This document shows, in pieces, positions 25,467 through 34,329 of a stretch of DNA of 64,000 nt (positions within the stretch are counted from its first letter, which is position 1; every line of letters starts with the position of its first letter). Source of the stretch: Nocardia inohanensis NBRC 100128. Its GTDB lineage: Bacteria > Actinomycetota > Actinomycetes > Mycobacteriales > Mycobacteriaceae. The notes beneath the pieces are model-generated. The model did not search any database, was not told where the DNA came from, and saw nothing but the letters and a program-made list of their open reading frames with translations. The stretch is from positions 61,567 through 125,566 of the forward strand of contig NZ_BDBK01000021.1 in the NCBI RefSeq assembly GCF_001612945.1. Reading direction: 5' to 3'. Position numbers and translations under genes: made by a program.

Positions 25467-26672
25467 TCATATCCACTCGGTGGGACCGCGTCCCGACCAG
25501 GTCCAGGCGTATCCGGTGTCCTCGCACGCCAATGCGCCCTCACCCAATTGCAGCGGGTGGAAGGTGTCGACCATGACGGCGAGCTCGTCGAAGAATTCCA
25601 GGCCGATGCTGCGCTCGTACGCGCCCGGCTGTGGCCCGTGCGCGTAGCCGCCGGGATGGATCGAGACCGATCCCTGCCCGATGCCGGATCCCTTGCGCGC
25701 CTCGTAGTTTCCGCCGCAATAGAACATGATCTCGTCGGAGTCGACGTTCGAGTGGTAGTAGGGCACCGGGATGGAGAGCGGGTGATAGTCCACCTTGCGC
25801 GGCACGAAATTGCAGACCACGAAGTTGCTGCCCTCGAACGCCTGATGCGCGGGCGGCGGCTGATGCACGCGCCCGGTGATGGGTTCGAAGTCGGCGATGT
25901 CGAAGGTGAACGGGTACAGGCAGCCGTCCCAGCCCACCGCATCGAACGGATGGGTGGCGTAAATCAGTCTGGTCCCGACGATTTCACCGGCGGGCCGGTG
26001 CTTGACCAGCACCTCCACATCGGTGCCCGTGGCCAGCAGCGGTTCGGCCGGTCCGTGCAGGTCGCGCTCACAGTACGGCGAATGCTCCAGGAACTGCCCG
26101 TACTTGGAGAGATAGCGCTTGGGTGGCGTGATATGCCCGGAACCCTCGATCACATAGGCGCGCAACGGCTCCGGCCCCTCGGGTAGCCAGCGGTGCGTGG
26201 TGGCGCGCGGTAGCAGCACCTGGTGCCCCTGCCGCACCGGCAGCGTCCCGAAAACCGTCTCCACCCGGCCGGTGCCGGACTCGATATAGACCAGCTCGTC
26301 GCCGATGGCATTGCGGTACAACGGCGATTCCCGCAGCGCCGCCACATAGGAAATGCGCACATCGGAGTTGCCGAGCAGCAGGCGGCGGCCGGTCACCACG
26401 TCGGCGATGCTGGGCAGCTCGTCCTGGAACAGTTCGTGCAGCTTCAAATGCCGGTGCCGCAGTGGGTGATTCGGGGTCAGCTGCTGCGAGGGCAGCGCCC
26501 ACACCGACGAATCCACAATGGCCGGCGGTAAACCCCGGTGATAGAGCAGGGAGGAGTCGCCGGAAAAGCCCTCTTCTCCCATCAGCTCTTCGTAATAGAG
26601 GTTCCCCTGCTCATCACGATGCTGTGTGTGCCGCTTGGGCGGCACGGACCCAACCTGTCGATAGAACGTCAT
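25467..26672 (-). CDS. hmgA: homogentisate 1,2-dioxygenase
   Basis: 401 residues. Non-haem iron enzyme that opens the ring of homogentisate to maleylacetoacetate. The family segments include GRRLLLGNSDVRISY, LVYIESGTGRVETVFG, YSLKYGQF-like SKYGQFLEHSPYCERDL, YHSNVDSDEIMFYCGGNYEARKGSGIG, and SIHPGGYAHGPQPG (His iron-ligand region). It forms an operon with fumarylacetoacetase; a maleylacetoacetate isomerase is not present in the window. The 82-base region upstream, before a TetR stop codon, holds its promoter. Confidence 0.96.
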   Translation of the reverse strand: MTFYRQVGSVPPKRHTQHRDEQGNLYYEELMGEEGFSGDSSLLYHRGLPPAIVDSSVWALPSQQLTPNHPLRHRHLKLHELFQDELPSIADVVTGRRLLLGNSDVRISYVAALRESPLYRNAIGDELVYIESGTGRVETVFGTLPVRQGHQVLLPRATTHRWLPEGPEPLRAYVIEGSGHITPPKRYLSKYGQFLEHSPYCERDLHGPAEPLLATGTDVEVLVKHRPAGEIVGTRLIYATHPFDAVGWDGCLYPFTFDIADFEPITGRVHQPPPAHQAFEGSNFVVCNFVPRKVDYHPLSIPVPYYHSNVDSDEIMFYCGGNYEARKGSGIGQGSVSIHPGGYAHGPQPGAYERSIGLEFFDELAVMVDTFHPLQLGEGALACEDTGYAWTWSGRGPTEWI

Positions 26673-26754
26673 CGCCGGTCTCCCATTGACTGATGATCCC
26701 GATTGCCATCGTAACCATCGGATTGCCGGAGACGGCCGGAGTTCGAAAGGTTGC

Positions 26755-27381
26755 TCAGGCGTGGCGGAGTGCGCGATACACGGCCGCGCCGACGAATTCG
26801 CCCAGGGTGTCCGGAGTCCAGTCGCCCGGATCGTTCAACAGGGTGCGTACCGCGCCTTCCCCGGCCGATACCCACAGCTCGACCAGCGCCGGAAGTTTGC
26901 GCTCGGCGTCCTCGGTGCCCCAGGCCTTGAGCGTCGGGCGCAGGCGGCGGGTGCAGCGCTCGACCGCGAGCTTGCGGCCCTTGCCGAACGAATCCTGTAC
27001 GGCCGGATCGGGATTGCCGTAGAGCAGCCGCCAGGTGTCCGGGCGGGCGGTGGTGGCGTGCAGCAGGGCGCGGAAGCCCTCGACGAAAACCTCTTCGTCG
27101 GCCTCGACTCGGCGGCGGGGCAGGGCCTCGAGAACCCCGGTGACCAGGTAATCCTCTTCGCGGCGAATCAGGGCCTCGAGTAGCTCGACGCGATCGGCGA
27201 AGCAGGCGTACACGACCGGGCGGGTGACCTTCATCCGATCCGCCACCGCCGCGATGGTCACCGCGGCTATTCCGTCCTCGACGGCGATCTGCAAGGCCGT
27301 GTCCAAAACCTGCGGGCGACGCCGCTCCGGCCCCAGATGCCGCGCGCGCTGGCGGGGTCGTACTGCCGAATCGGTACCCAT
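26755..27381 (-). CDS. TetR-family transcriptional regulator
   Basis: 208 residues from the ATG at 27381. The DNA-binding domain spans ~20-70 (RRPQVLDTALQIAVEDGIAAV, TIAAVADRMKVTRPVVYACF-ADRVELLEAL). The ligand domain contains FVEGFRALLHATTARPDTWRLLYG, a pattern seen in TetR_C_11-like regulators of lipid metabolism. It is divergent from an acyl-CoA dehydrogenase gene, which it likely controls. The same open frame extends far upstream antisense to that dehydrogenase; that part is not coding. Confidence 0.9.
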   Translation of the reverse strand: MGTDSAVRPRQRARHLGPERRRPQVLDTALQIAVEDGIAAVTIAAVADRMKVTRPVVYACFADRVELLEALIRREEDYLVTGVLEALPRRRVEADEEVFVEGFRALLHATTARPDTWRLLYGNPDPAVQDSFGKGRKLAVERCTRRLRPTLKAWGTEDAERKLPALVELWVSAGEGAVRTLLNDPGDWTPDTLGEFVGAAVYRALRHA

Positions 27382-27433
27382 GCGCACCGACGATAGCAGC
27401 GCTCGGAAAGAAGGGACGAGCAGGTCGGAGGTT

Positions 27434-27488
27434 GAAACAAGATCGTTTCCTGCATGCGTGGAGGAAAATGCTACAGTCCTGAATGAAA
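27434..27488 (+). promoter_or_regulatory. promoter region of the acyl-CoA dehydrogenase gene, with candidate operator
   Basis: A small palindrome GAAAC-AAGATC-GTTTC (27434-27449) resembles a TetR operator. Downstream, ATGCTACAGTC contains an extended -10 (TG-C-TACAGT, hexamer 27472-27477). The block 27466-27488 is repeated almost exactly upstream of the MpaB gene at 29576-29598, and similar sequence continues into both leaders. The inferred 5' untranslated region is about 145-150 bases. Confidence 0.5.
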
Positions 27489-27630
27489 GTGCGGAAAGGG
27501 TCCACTGATTGCGGAAGGATCCGGGTAACTCACCGGGGACGTCCAGAATCGAGTCGGCACCTGACCGCGGCGCGCGCGTGTGCCGATGACGGCACCCGGC
27601 CGTGCGCAAAAGTCGCGGAGAGGCGGAATT

Positions 27631-29541
27631 GTGCTGTTCAACCCGAAGACGTGTGAATTCGCGGAGTTCGATGCGGAGACGCGGCGGCTGTTGCGCGCCA
27701 CCGTCGACTACTTCGAAGCCTTCGGCAAGGTGCGTTTGCTCGCCGACAGCCGCGATCGGGTGTGGTACTCGGACTTCCTGGATTTCGTGAAGCGGGAACG
27801 GGTCTTCGCGACCTTCCTGACCCCGGCCGCCGAGGCGAACGGCGATCCGAACAAGCGCTGGGACACCGCCCGCATCGCCATGATGAGCAAGATCCTCGGC
27901 TTCTACGGCATGCAGTACTGGTACGTCTGGCAGGTCACCATCCTCGGCCTCGGGCCGATCTGGCAGAGCGCGAACAAAGCGGCCAAGGCGCGCGCCGCCG
28001 GCCATCTGGAATCGGGTGAGATCTTCGCCTTCGGCCTGTCCGAGAAGGATCACGGCGCGGACATCTACTCCACCGATATGATCCTCGAGCCCGAGGCGCG
28101 CGGCGGCTTCACCGCGACCGGCGGCAAGCACTACATCGGCAATGGCAATGACGCCGCGATGGTTTCGGTCTTCGGCCGCCGCGCCGACAAGCCGATCATC
28201 GACTCCTCCGACTTCATGCGGAAGATGACCGACGAGGAGTACTCCGGCTACCTGTTCTTCGCCGCCGACTCCCGGCACCAGAACTACAAGCTGCGCAAGA
28301 ACGTCGTCGACTCCCAGATGTACGTCGCCGCATTCGATCTGGAGAAATATCCGGTCGCCGAATCCGACATCCTGCACACCGGGCGCGCCGCATTCGACGC
28401 CGCCATGAACACGGTGAACGTCGGCAAGTTCAACCTCGGCTTCGGCGCGGTCGGCGCGTGCGAGCACGCCATGTTCGAGGCCGTCACGCACGCCGAGAAC
28501 CGAATCCTGTTCGGGCACAACGTGACCGAGTTCCCGCAGGTGAAGCAGCTGCTCGCGGACAGCTTCGCGCGATTGCTCGGCATGAAGCTCTACAGCGAGC
28601 GCGCCATCGACTACATGCGGTCGGCGGGCGACGACGACCGGCGCTACCTGCTGTTCAACGCCATCGAGAAGATGTCGGTCACCCGGCACGGCCAGAAGCT
28701 GTACGAGGACCTCGCCGATGTGATCGCGGCCCGCGGCTTCGAGAACGACATGTACTTCCCCATGGCCATGGTCGGCATGTTCGGCCTGCCGCGCCTGGAA
28801 GGCACCGTGCACGTGAACATGGCGCTGTCGCTGAAGTTCATGCCCAACTACATGTTCCACCCGGCCGACGCGGGTCTCGCGGCCCTCGGCTACCTGCCGG
28901 GTGCCGGCATCGCCCCCAAGTCCGCTGTCAATGCGGTCTCCAAGGCGCTGAGCTGGACCAGCCGCCGAGCCACCGGCCCCGCCAGCAAGGCCGTACCCAA
29001 GCTGAAGGCCGAATTCGCCCGCGCCACACACGCTCCCGTGCCCACCCGCCGCGATGCCGCCGACGACGAATTCCTCTTCCGGCAGGGACCCAGCAGCGGC
29101 CTGGGCAAGATCCGCTTCGCCGATTGGCGGCCGGTGTTCGAGCGCTTCGCGCACATCCCGAACGTCGCGGTCTTCCTCGAGCAGGCCCTCGCGCTGCAAA
29201 CCCTGCTCGCCGCAGCGACTCCGACCGCTTCCCAGCAGCAGGACGTGGACTTCCTCTTCGGCTTGGGCGAGCTGTTCACCACGCTGCCGTACGCGCAATT
29301 GATCCTGGAACAGGCCGAGATCCAGGGCGCCGACGAAGCAGTCCTGGATCAGCTCTTCGACCTCTTCGTGCGCGAGTTCTCCAAGCACGCGCTGACTCTG
29401 CACGCCAAGCCCACCGCCACCAAGGCGCAGCAGACCCGCGCCCTGGATCTGGTCCGCCGCCCGGTCGCCGACAAGGCCCGCTTCGAGAAGGTGACGGCGC
29501 AGGTCACGGCGCTGGCTGGACAGTATGAAATGAATCCCTGA
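27631..29541 (+). CDS. acyl-CoA dehydrogenase family protein
   Basis: 636 residues from the GTG at 27631, preceded by CGGAGAGGCGG. The flavoprotein fold is seen in FAFGLSEKDHGADIYSTDM, FTATGGKHYIGNGNDA and GFGAVGACEHAMFEAVTHAENR. The C-terminal ~200 residues extend beyond a standard ~380-residue dehydrogenase, as in large FadE or acyl-CoA oxidase-like proteins. It should use FAD to introduce a 2,3-double bond in an acyl-CoA; chain length unknown. A divergent TetR gene lies upstream, and the MpaB-family gene follows after 230 bases with a closely similar promoter, so the two are probably co-regulated. Confidence 0.9.
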   Translation: MLFNPKTCEFAEFDAETRRLLRATVDYFEAFGKVRLLADSRDRVWYSDFLDFVKRERVFATFLTPAAEANGDPNKRWDTARIAMMSKILGFYGMQYWYVWQVTILGLGPIWQSANKAAKARAAGHLESGEIFAFGLSEKDHGADIYSTDMILEPEARGGFTATGGKHYIGNGNDAAMVSVFGRRADKPIIDSSDFMRKMTDEEYSGYLFFAADSRHQNYKLRKNVVDSQMYVAAFDLEKYPVAESDILHTGRAAFDAAMNTVNVGKFNLGFGAVGACEHAMFEAVTHAENRILFGHNVTEFPQVKQLLADSFARLLGMKLYSERAIDYMRSAGDDDRRYLLFNAIEKMSVTRHGQKLYEDLADVIAARGFENDMYFPMAMVGMFGLPRLEGTVHVNMALSLKFMPNYMFHPADAGLAALGYLPGAGIAPKSAVNAVSKALSWTSRRATGPASKAVPKLKAEFARATHAPVPTRRDAADDEFLFRQGPSSGLGKIRFADWRPVFERFAHIPNVAVFLEQALALQTLLAAATPTASQQQDVDFLFGLGELFTTLPYAQLILEQAEIQGADEAVLDQLFDLFVREFSKHALTLHAKPTATKAQQTRALDLVRRPVADKARFEKVTAQVTALAGQYEMNP

Positions 29542-29575
29542 GCCCCCGTATTGCGGCGTGTCACCCGGCGCGTCG

Positions 29576-29598
29576 AAATGCTACAGTCGTGAATGAAA
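29576..29598 (+). promoter_or_regulatory. duplicated extended -10 promoter upstream of the MpaB gene
   Basis: AAATGCTACAGTC-G-TGAATGAAA differs by one base from 27466-27488 in front of the acyl-CoA dehydrogenase. The hexamer TACAGT with upstream TGC fits an extended -10. Further similarity follows (ACTGATT, GGGTAACTC, then CGGAGAGGCGGA before the start), so both promoter and leader look like copies. Confidence 0.55.
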
Positions 29599-29771
29599 CC
29601 GGTGATCCATGCGGCTGGACAACTGATTCGGCGAGGTTCGGGGTAACTCCCCGGGCACGCCCGAAATTGATCGGTCACCCAACCGCCGGCACGGGTGCAT
29701 CACATCGACGGCTCTCAGCCGCCCGCTGAAAACGCGGAGAGGCGGAGGAGCCACTGCAAAGGAGCAGCACG

Positions 29772-30722
29772 ATGACCGCGACCTCGCGTCCGCAGTTCGA
29801 CGCCCCCGCCCGCACCATCCGTGAAGTCGATTACGGCTTCTTCGGGCCGGGCTCGCCGACCTGGAAGGTCTGGACCGCGCCGACCGCATTGATCGGTTTC
29901 CAGCGCGCGGTGACGCTCGAGCATTTCGACCCGGATCTCACCGCCGCGGTCGCCGACGTGGGTGGCATCTACAGCGATCCGAAGGGGCGGCTCGATCACA
30001 CCTTCGCCTACTTCCTGATCGCCGCCGTGGCCGACAGTCGGATGGCCATCGAGGCTTCCGAGCATTTGATGACCGTGCACGCCAAGGCCACCGGCATCGA
30101 GCCGATCAGCGGAAAGCGTTACAGCGCAAACAATCCCGACTCGCAGCTGTGGATCCATGTGACCGGCTGGCATTCGGTGCTCAAGTGCTACGAGATGTAC
30201 GGTCCCGGCAAGCTGAGCCCGGCCGAGGAGAAGCAGTACTGGGCCGATTGCGTCACCGCCGCGGAATTGCAGACCTGCAAGGCTGCCGATGTGCCGACCT
30301 CGCGTGCGGAGGTGCGGCAGTACTTCGCGGATGTGCGTCCACGCCTGTGCACTTCCGAACGCGCTCATCGCGGCATGCACTATCTGCTGTTCACGCCGCG
30401 CGACAAGGGTTTCCGGCTGTGGGCCGGCAGCCGCCTGGTCGCGCCGGCCGCCATCGCGACGCTGCCGAAATGGATGCGGGAGACCGGCGGGTTCGAGCAG
30501 CCGCGGGCGTTGTCGGCCGCGTACCGGCCCGCGATGCGTCTCGCCACCCGGGCGCTGCATAACGATCAGCTGCTGTTGCAGGTCGCCAAGAACGCGATCG
30601 GTCCGATGACCGGACGATTGCTGGCCGAGCACATGCGAGCCGGAATCCCCGCTGACCCGGTGACGATTTCCCCACAGGAAGCCAAGCGTTTGTACGGGCG
30701 CGCGGCGCGATCGGCGGGCTGA
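29772..30722 (+). CDS. MpaB-family (DUF2236) oxygenase-like protein
   Basis: 316 residues. Family features: IREVDYGFFGPGSPTWKVWTAP at the N-terminus, RLDHTFAYFLIAAVADSR, HAKATGIEPISGKRYSANNPDSQLWIHVTGWHSVLKCYEMYG (in pieces, with the conserved His-rich region that binds haem in Lcp) and SERAHRGMHYLLF. About 20 residues longer than the other MpaB protein in the window and clearly a different subfamily. It follows the acyl-CoA dehydrogenase and shares its promoter type, suggesting a joint role in lipid or hydrophobic substrate oxidation. Confidence 0.88.
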   Translation: MTATSRPQFDAPARTIREVDYGFFGPGSPTWKVWTAPTALIGFQRAVTLEHFDPDLTAAVADVGGIYSDPKGRLDHTFAYFLIAAVADSRMAIEASEHLMTVHAKATGIEPISGKRYSANNPDSQLWIHVTGWHSVLKCYEMYGPGKLSPAEEKQYWADCVTAAELQTCKAADVPTSRAEVRQYFADVRPRLCTSERAHRGMHYLLFTPRDKGFRLWAGSRLVAPAAIATLPKWMRETGGFEQPRALSAAYRPAMRLATRALHNDQLLLQVAKNAIGPMTGRLLAEHMRAGIPADPVTISPQEAKRLYGRAARSAG

Positions 30723-30832
30723 AAATCCGGCGAAGCCCAGGTGAGAGCGGTGCGGGCGGAAAGGTGATCGTTTCGGAACCTTCGGGATTCGACCCGGTCG
30801 CGGCGGCCTTCTCGCGGTAAGCGGGGTTCCTA

Positions 30833-30846
30833 CGGTTGCGTAACCG
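30833..30846. promoter_or_regulatory. palindrome in the fadE promoter region
   Basis: CGGTT-GCGT-AACCG lies about 60 bases before the start codon of the large acyl-CoA dehydrogenase. It is short but exact and could be a regulator's half-operator pair; no regulator is encoded beside it. Confidence 0.3.
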
Positions 30847-30906
30847 AACGAGCGTACGGCAGCCTTCGCTTGATCATCAAGACTTTCGTCGAGGAGGCCC
30901 ATTCCC

Positions 30907-32733
30907 GTGTCCCACTACAAAGCGAACCTGCGTGACATCGAGTTCAACTTGTTCGAAGTTTTGGGAATCGGCGAGCTGCTGGATACGGACGCCTACGGCG
31001 ACCTGGACAGCGAGACCGCCCGCGACATGCTCGCCGAGGCGAAGCGGCTGGCCGAGGGGCCGGTCGCCGAGTCCTTCGTCGAGGCCGACCGCCACCCGGT
31101 CGAGTTCATTCCGGACCAGCACACCATCACCGTCCCGGAAGGGCTGAAGAAGACGGTCGCCGCGGTCAACGACGCCGGGTACTCGGGTCTGGGCATGTCC
31201 GAGGAGATGGGCGGCGTGCCCGCGCCGAACGCCCTCATCTGGGGCATCCAGGAAATGATCGTGGCCGCCAACAACTCGGCGAGCTTCTTCAATATGGGCC
31301 CGCTGATGCACAAGGTGATCTTCGACGAGGGCACCGAACAGCAGCAGAAGTGGGCGGCCTACGCCTGGGAGAACCGCTGGGGCGGCACCATGGTGCTGAC
31401 CGAGCCGGACGCCGGTTCCGACGTGGGTATGGGGCGCACCAAGGCGATTCAGCAGACCGACGGCACCTGGCACATCGAAGGCGTGAAGCGCTTCATCTCC
31501 GGCGGCGATGTGGGCGACACCGCCGACAACATCTTCCACCTGGTGCTGGCCCGCCCCGAAGGCGCGGGACCGGGCACCAAGGGGCTGTCGCTGTTCATCG
31601 TGCCGCGCTTCCACTTCGATCCCGAGACCATGGTGATCGGCGAGAAGAACGGCGCGCTGGTCACCGGCGTCGAGCACAAGATGGGCATCAAGTCCTCGCC
31701 CACCTGTGAGATCACCTTCGGCGGCGATATCCCGGCCGTCGGATACCTGGTGGGCGACAAGCACAATGGCATCGCGCAGATGTTCAAGGTCATCGAGAAC
31801 GCGCGAATGATGGTGGGCACCAAGGCCACCGGCGCGCTGTCGACCGGTTACCTGAACGCCCTCGAGTACGCCAAGCAGCGCGTGCAAGGTGCGGATCTGA
31901 CCCAGATGACCGATAAGGCCGCGCCGCGCGTGACCATCACCCACCACCCGGATGTGCGGCGTTCGCTGGCCACGCAGAAGGCGTACGCCGAGGGTCTGCG
32001 CGCGCTGTACATGTACTGCGCCTCCTACCAGAACGCCGATGTGGCCGCGGCCAACTACGGCGTGGACGCCGAGCTGGCGGAGAAGGTCAACGATCTGCTG
32101 CTGCCGATCGTCAAGGGCTGCGGCTCGGATCGGGCGTACGAGAGCCTGACCGAATCGCTCCAGACCCTGGGCGGCTCCGGCTACCTTCAGGATTACCCGA
32201 TCGAGCAGTACATCCGCGACTGCAAGATCGACTCGCTGTACGAGGGCACCACCGCCATCCAGGCGCAGGACTTCTTCTTCCGCAAGATCATTCGCGATAA
32301 GGGCGTGGCGCTGGCGCACGTCGCGGGACTGGTGCAGAAGTTCGTGGACTCCGGGCCGGACCAGTTCAAGGTCGAGCGCGGGCTGCTGGGCGCGGCGCTG
32401 GCCGACGTGCAGGCCATGGCGGCGGCGCTCACCGGATACCTGATGGCGTCGCAGCAGAACCCCGAAGAGCTGTACAAGGTCGGCCTGGGTTCGGTCCGAT
32501 TCCTCTACGCCACCGGCGATCTCGTCATCGCGTGGCGGCTGCTGGAGCACGCCGCCATCGCGCAGGCGGCCCTGGACGGCGGCGCCGATGCCAAGGACGT
32601 CAACTTCTACACCGGCAAGGTGGCGGTGGCTTCCTGGTTCGCCAAGAACAAGCTGCCGCTGATCGCGGGCGTCCGCAACGTCGTGGAGAACCTCGACAAC
32701 GACATCATGAAGCTCGACGAAGCGGCGTTCTAA
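30907..32733 (+). CDS. large acyl-CoA dehydrogenase, FadE5-like
   Basis: 608 residues from the GTG at 30907, with GAGGAGG upstream. The N-terminus SHYKANLRDIEFNLFEVLGI and the length match mycobacterial FadE5, a broad-chain-length acyl-CoA dehydrogenase. Flavin and substrate motifs are MVLTEPDAGSDVGMG, HIEGVKRFISGGD and GGSGYLQDYPIEQY, with the catalytic Glu expected in DSLYEGTTAIQ. The C-terminal extension (VNFYTGKVAVASWFAKNKLP ... NVVENLDNDIMKLDE) is also typical of the group. It starts the beta-oxidation cycle on acyl-CoA in the cytoplasm. Confidence 0.94.
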   Translation: MSHYKANLRDIEFNLFEVLGIGELLDTDAYGDLDSETARDMLAEAKRLAEGPVAESFVEADRHPVEFIPDQHTITVPEGLKKTVAAVNDAGYSGLGMSEEMGGVPAPNALIWGIQEMIVAANNSASFFNMGPLMHKVIFDEGTEQQQKWAAYAWENRWGGTMVLTEPDAGSDVGMGRTKAIQQTDGTWHIEGVKRFISGGDVGDTADNIFHLVLARPEGAGPGTKGLSLFIVPRFHFDPETMVIGEKNGALVTGVEHKMGIKSSPTCEITFGGDIPAVGYLVGDKHNGIAQMFKVIENARMMVGTKATGALSTGYLNALEYAKQRVQGADLTQMTDKAAPRVTITHHPDVRRSLATQKAYAEGLRALYMYCASYQNADVAAANYGVDAELAEKVNDLLLPIVKGCGSDRAYESLTESLQTLGGSGYLQDYPIEQYIRDCKIDSLYEGTTAIQAQDFFFRKIIRDKGVALAHVAGLVQKFVDSGPDQFKVERGLLGAALADVQAMAAALTGYLMASQQNPEELYKVGLGSVRFLYATGDLVIAWRLLEHAAIAQAALDGGADAKDVNFYTGKVAVASWFAKNKLPLIAGVRNVVENLDNDIMKLDEAAF

Positions 32734-32744
32734 AACTGCTGATG

Positions 32745-32788
32745 GCGTGTCATTCCGGCGTGTTTCGCGCCGCGCCGGAATGACACGC
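32745..32788. repeat. REP-like palindrome after fadE5, possible terminator
   Basis: The arms GCGTGTCATTCCGGCG and CGCCGGAATGACACGC (16 bp, perfect) enclose a 12-base loop, and TTGTTCTGTT follows. The core GTCATTCCGGCGTG also occurs in the larger palindrome at 45081-45159, so this is a dispersed repeat that may also terminate transcription. Confidence 0.7.
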
Positions 32789-32843
32789 TTGTTCTGTTCG
32801 GGATCTGCCGAGTTGTGTCCGGCGTAGCGGGTACAACTACGGC

Positions 32844-33482
32844 ATGGTCTTCCCGATTTCCTTCGGCTGGATCCAGGTGTTGCTCGCGGTGCTCGGCATC
32901 GTCGCCTTGGCGCTCCTGGTCACCGCAGTTTTCAAGGCGCGCAAGGTCGGCTGGCGGGTGCTGGCCGGTCGTGGCATGGGCGCGGTCGGACTCGTGCTCG
33001 TCGCCGTGGTCATCCTTTGGATCACCACCCTGTTGCAGACCTTCCTGGGCCTCACCGGGGAGATCAAAGCCGCCCACGTCGTGGCGACTCCCGTTGCGGG
33101 ACAAGAACATCTGATGGATGTGGACCTGACCCTGTACGGGGACAAGGAACATGACGAGCAGCACCTGAAATACCAGGTCGAAGGCGATATGTGGGTGCTA
33201 CAGGCCAATATCGTCGAACTCGAGCCATGGGTGAACGCCATGGGCTTCCACTCCGGTTACAAGGTCACCCGCATCTACGGGCAGCGCCTGGACGGCATCG
33301 CGACCAAGCAGAACCACATCTTCCTCAACGGCGGCGACGGAGACTTCTTCCAGGACATGAAGAACGAGACCTGGTACACCAAGCCGTTCGTCCGCTCCGC
33401 CTACGGCAATGCCGTCATCGCCACCCCCGGCACCTACGACGTCTACATATCCCGCGACGCCATCAAGACCCGCCCGGTCTAG
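32844..33482 (+). CDS. hypothetical membrane protein
   Basis: 212 residues. Two N-terminal membrane helices (WIQVLLAVLGIVALALLVTA and AVGLVLVAVVILWITTLL) are followed by a soluble domain of ~140 residues, probably extracytoplasmic, with VDLTLYGDKEHDEQHLKYQV, MWVLQANIVELEPW and GTYDVYISRDA. I do not recognise a characterised family. Its TAG stop overlaps the stop of the convergent xthA gene in the tetranucleotide CTAG. Confidence 0.8.
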   Translation: MVFPISFGWIQVLLAVLGIVALALLVTAVFKARKVGWRVLAGRGMGAVGLVLVAVVILWITTLLQTFLGLTGEIKAAHVVATPVAGQEHLMDVDLTLYGDKEHDEQHLKYQVEGDMWVLQANIVELEPWVNAMGFHSGYKVTRIYGQRLDGIATKQNHIFLNGGDGDFFQDMKNETWYTKPFVRSAYGNAVIATPGTYDVYISRDAIKTRPV

Positions 33483-34294
33483 TCGGCGAGCTCTGCCCAC
33501 ACGGGGGCATGATCGCTGGCCCCCTTGCCCTTTCGCTCCTCACGGTCCACGTTCGAGTCGGTGACGCGGGCCGCGAGAGCGGGGGAGCCCAGGATGAAGT
33601 CGATGCGCATGCCTTCCTTGCGGGGGAAGCGCAGCTGGGTGTAATCCCAGTAGGTGTAGACGCCCGGGCCGGGGTGGAACGGCCGCATGACATCCGAGAA
33701 ACCGGCCTCGGTCATCGCCTCGAAGGCGTCGCGTTCCTGGTCGGAGACATGGGTTTTGCCGGCGAAGAACTCCGGGGACCAGACGTCCAGGTCGGTGGGC
33801 GCGATATTCCAGTCACCGACCAAAGCGATCTGCGCCTGCGGATCCCGGTCCAGCCATTCCGCGCCGTTCTTGCGCAGCGCCGCAAGCCATTCCAGCTTGT
33901 AGGTGTAGTGCGGGTCGTCGAGGGCACGGCCGTTCGGGACGTACAGACTCCAGATCCGCACGCCGCCGCAGGTCGCGCCGAGCGCGCGCGCCTCCACCAC
34001 CGGCGTGCTGATCAGCGATTCACCGGCGTTCTTGTCGAAACCGGGCTGGTGCGGGAAGGCGAGCTCGACATCCTCCATGCCCACTCGGGACGCGATGGCG
34101 ACGCCGTTCCACTGGCTGTGCCCGACATGCGCGACCTCGTACCCGGCCGCCTCGAACGCCTCGAACGGGAACTGCTCGTCCTTGCACTTGGTCTCCTGCA
34201 TGGCGAGCACGTCGATATCCGACCGATCCAGCCAGGAGATCACCCGATCCACACGGGTGCGAATCGAATTCACGTTCCAGGTCGCGAGCCGCAC
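33479..34294 (-). CDS. xthA: exodeoxyribonuclease III
   Basis: 271 residues from the GTG at 34294 (AAAGG seven bases upstream; a TTG at 34312 is less likely). The Mg-dependent AP-endonuclease/exonuclease fold is clear: RLATWNVNSIRTR, LAMQETKCKDEQFP (metal-binding Glu), WSLYVPNGR, VGDWNIAPTDLDVW (catalytic Asp-Asn), RIDFILGSP and GASDHAPVWAEL (catalytic Asp-His). It acts in base-excision repair at abasic sites. Adjacent to a GNAT gene and def as in mycobacteria. Confidence 0.95.
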   Translation of the reverse strand: MRLATWNVNSIRTRVDRVISWLDRSDIDVLAMQETKCKDEQFPFEAFEAAGYEVAHVGHSQWNGVAIASRVGMEDVELAFPHQPGFDKNAGESLISTPVVEARALGATCGGVRIWSLYVPNGRALDDPHYTYKLEWLAALRKNGAEWLDRDPQAQIALVGDWNIAPTDLDVWSPEFFAGKTHVSDQERDAFEAMTEAGFSDVMRPFHPGPGVYTYWDYTQLRFPRKEGMRIDFILGSPALAARVTDSNVDREERKGKGASDHAPVWAELAD

Positions 34295-34329
34295 AGGAGA
34301 GCCTTTCAGCAATAAGGGATTCGAACGTT

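Noticed and set aside
26673..26754. Operator for the homogentisate operon
   Set aside because: Weak direct similarity (GATTGCC twice) only; no clean palindrome to support a call.
27382..29403. Extension of the TetR frame through the acyl-CoA dehydrogenase region
   Set aside because: It is antisense to a well-supported gene, and the TetR protein starts naturally at 27381.
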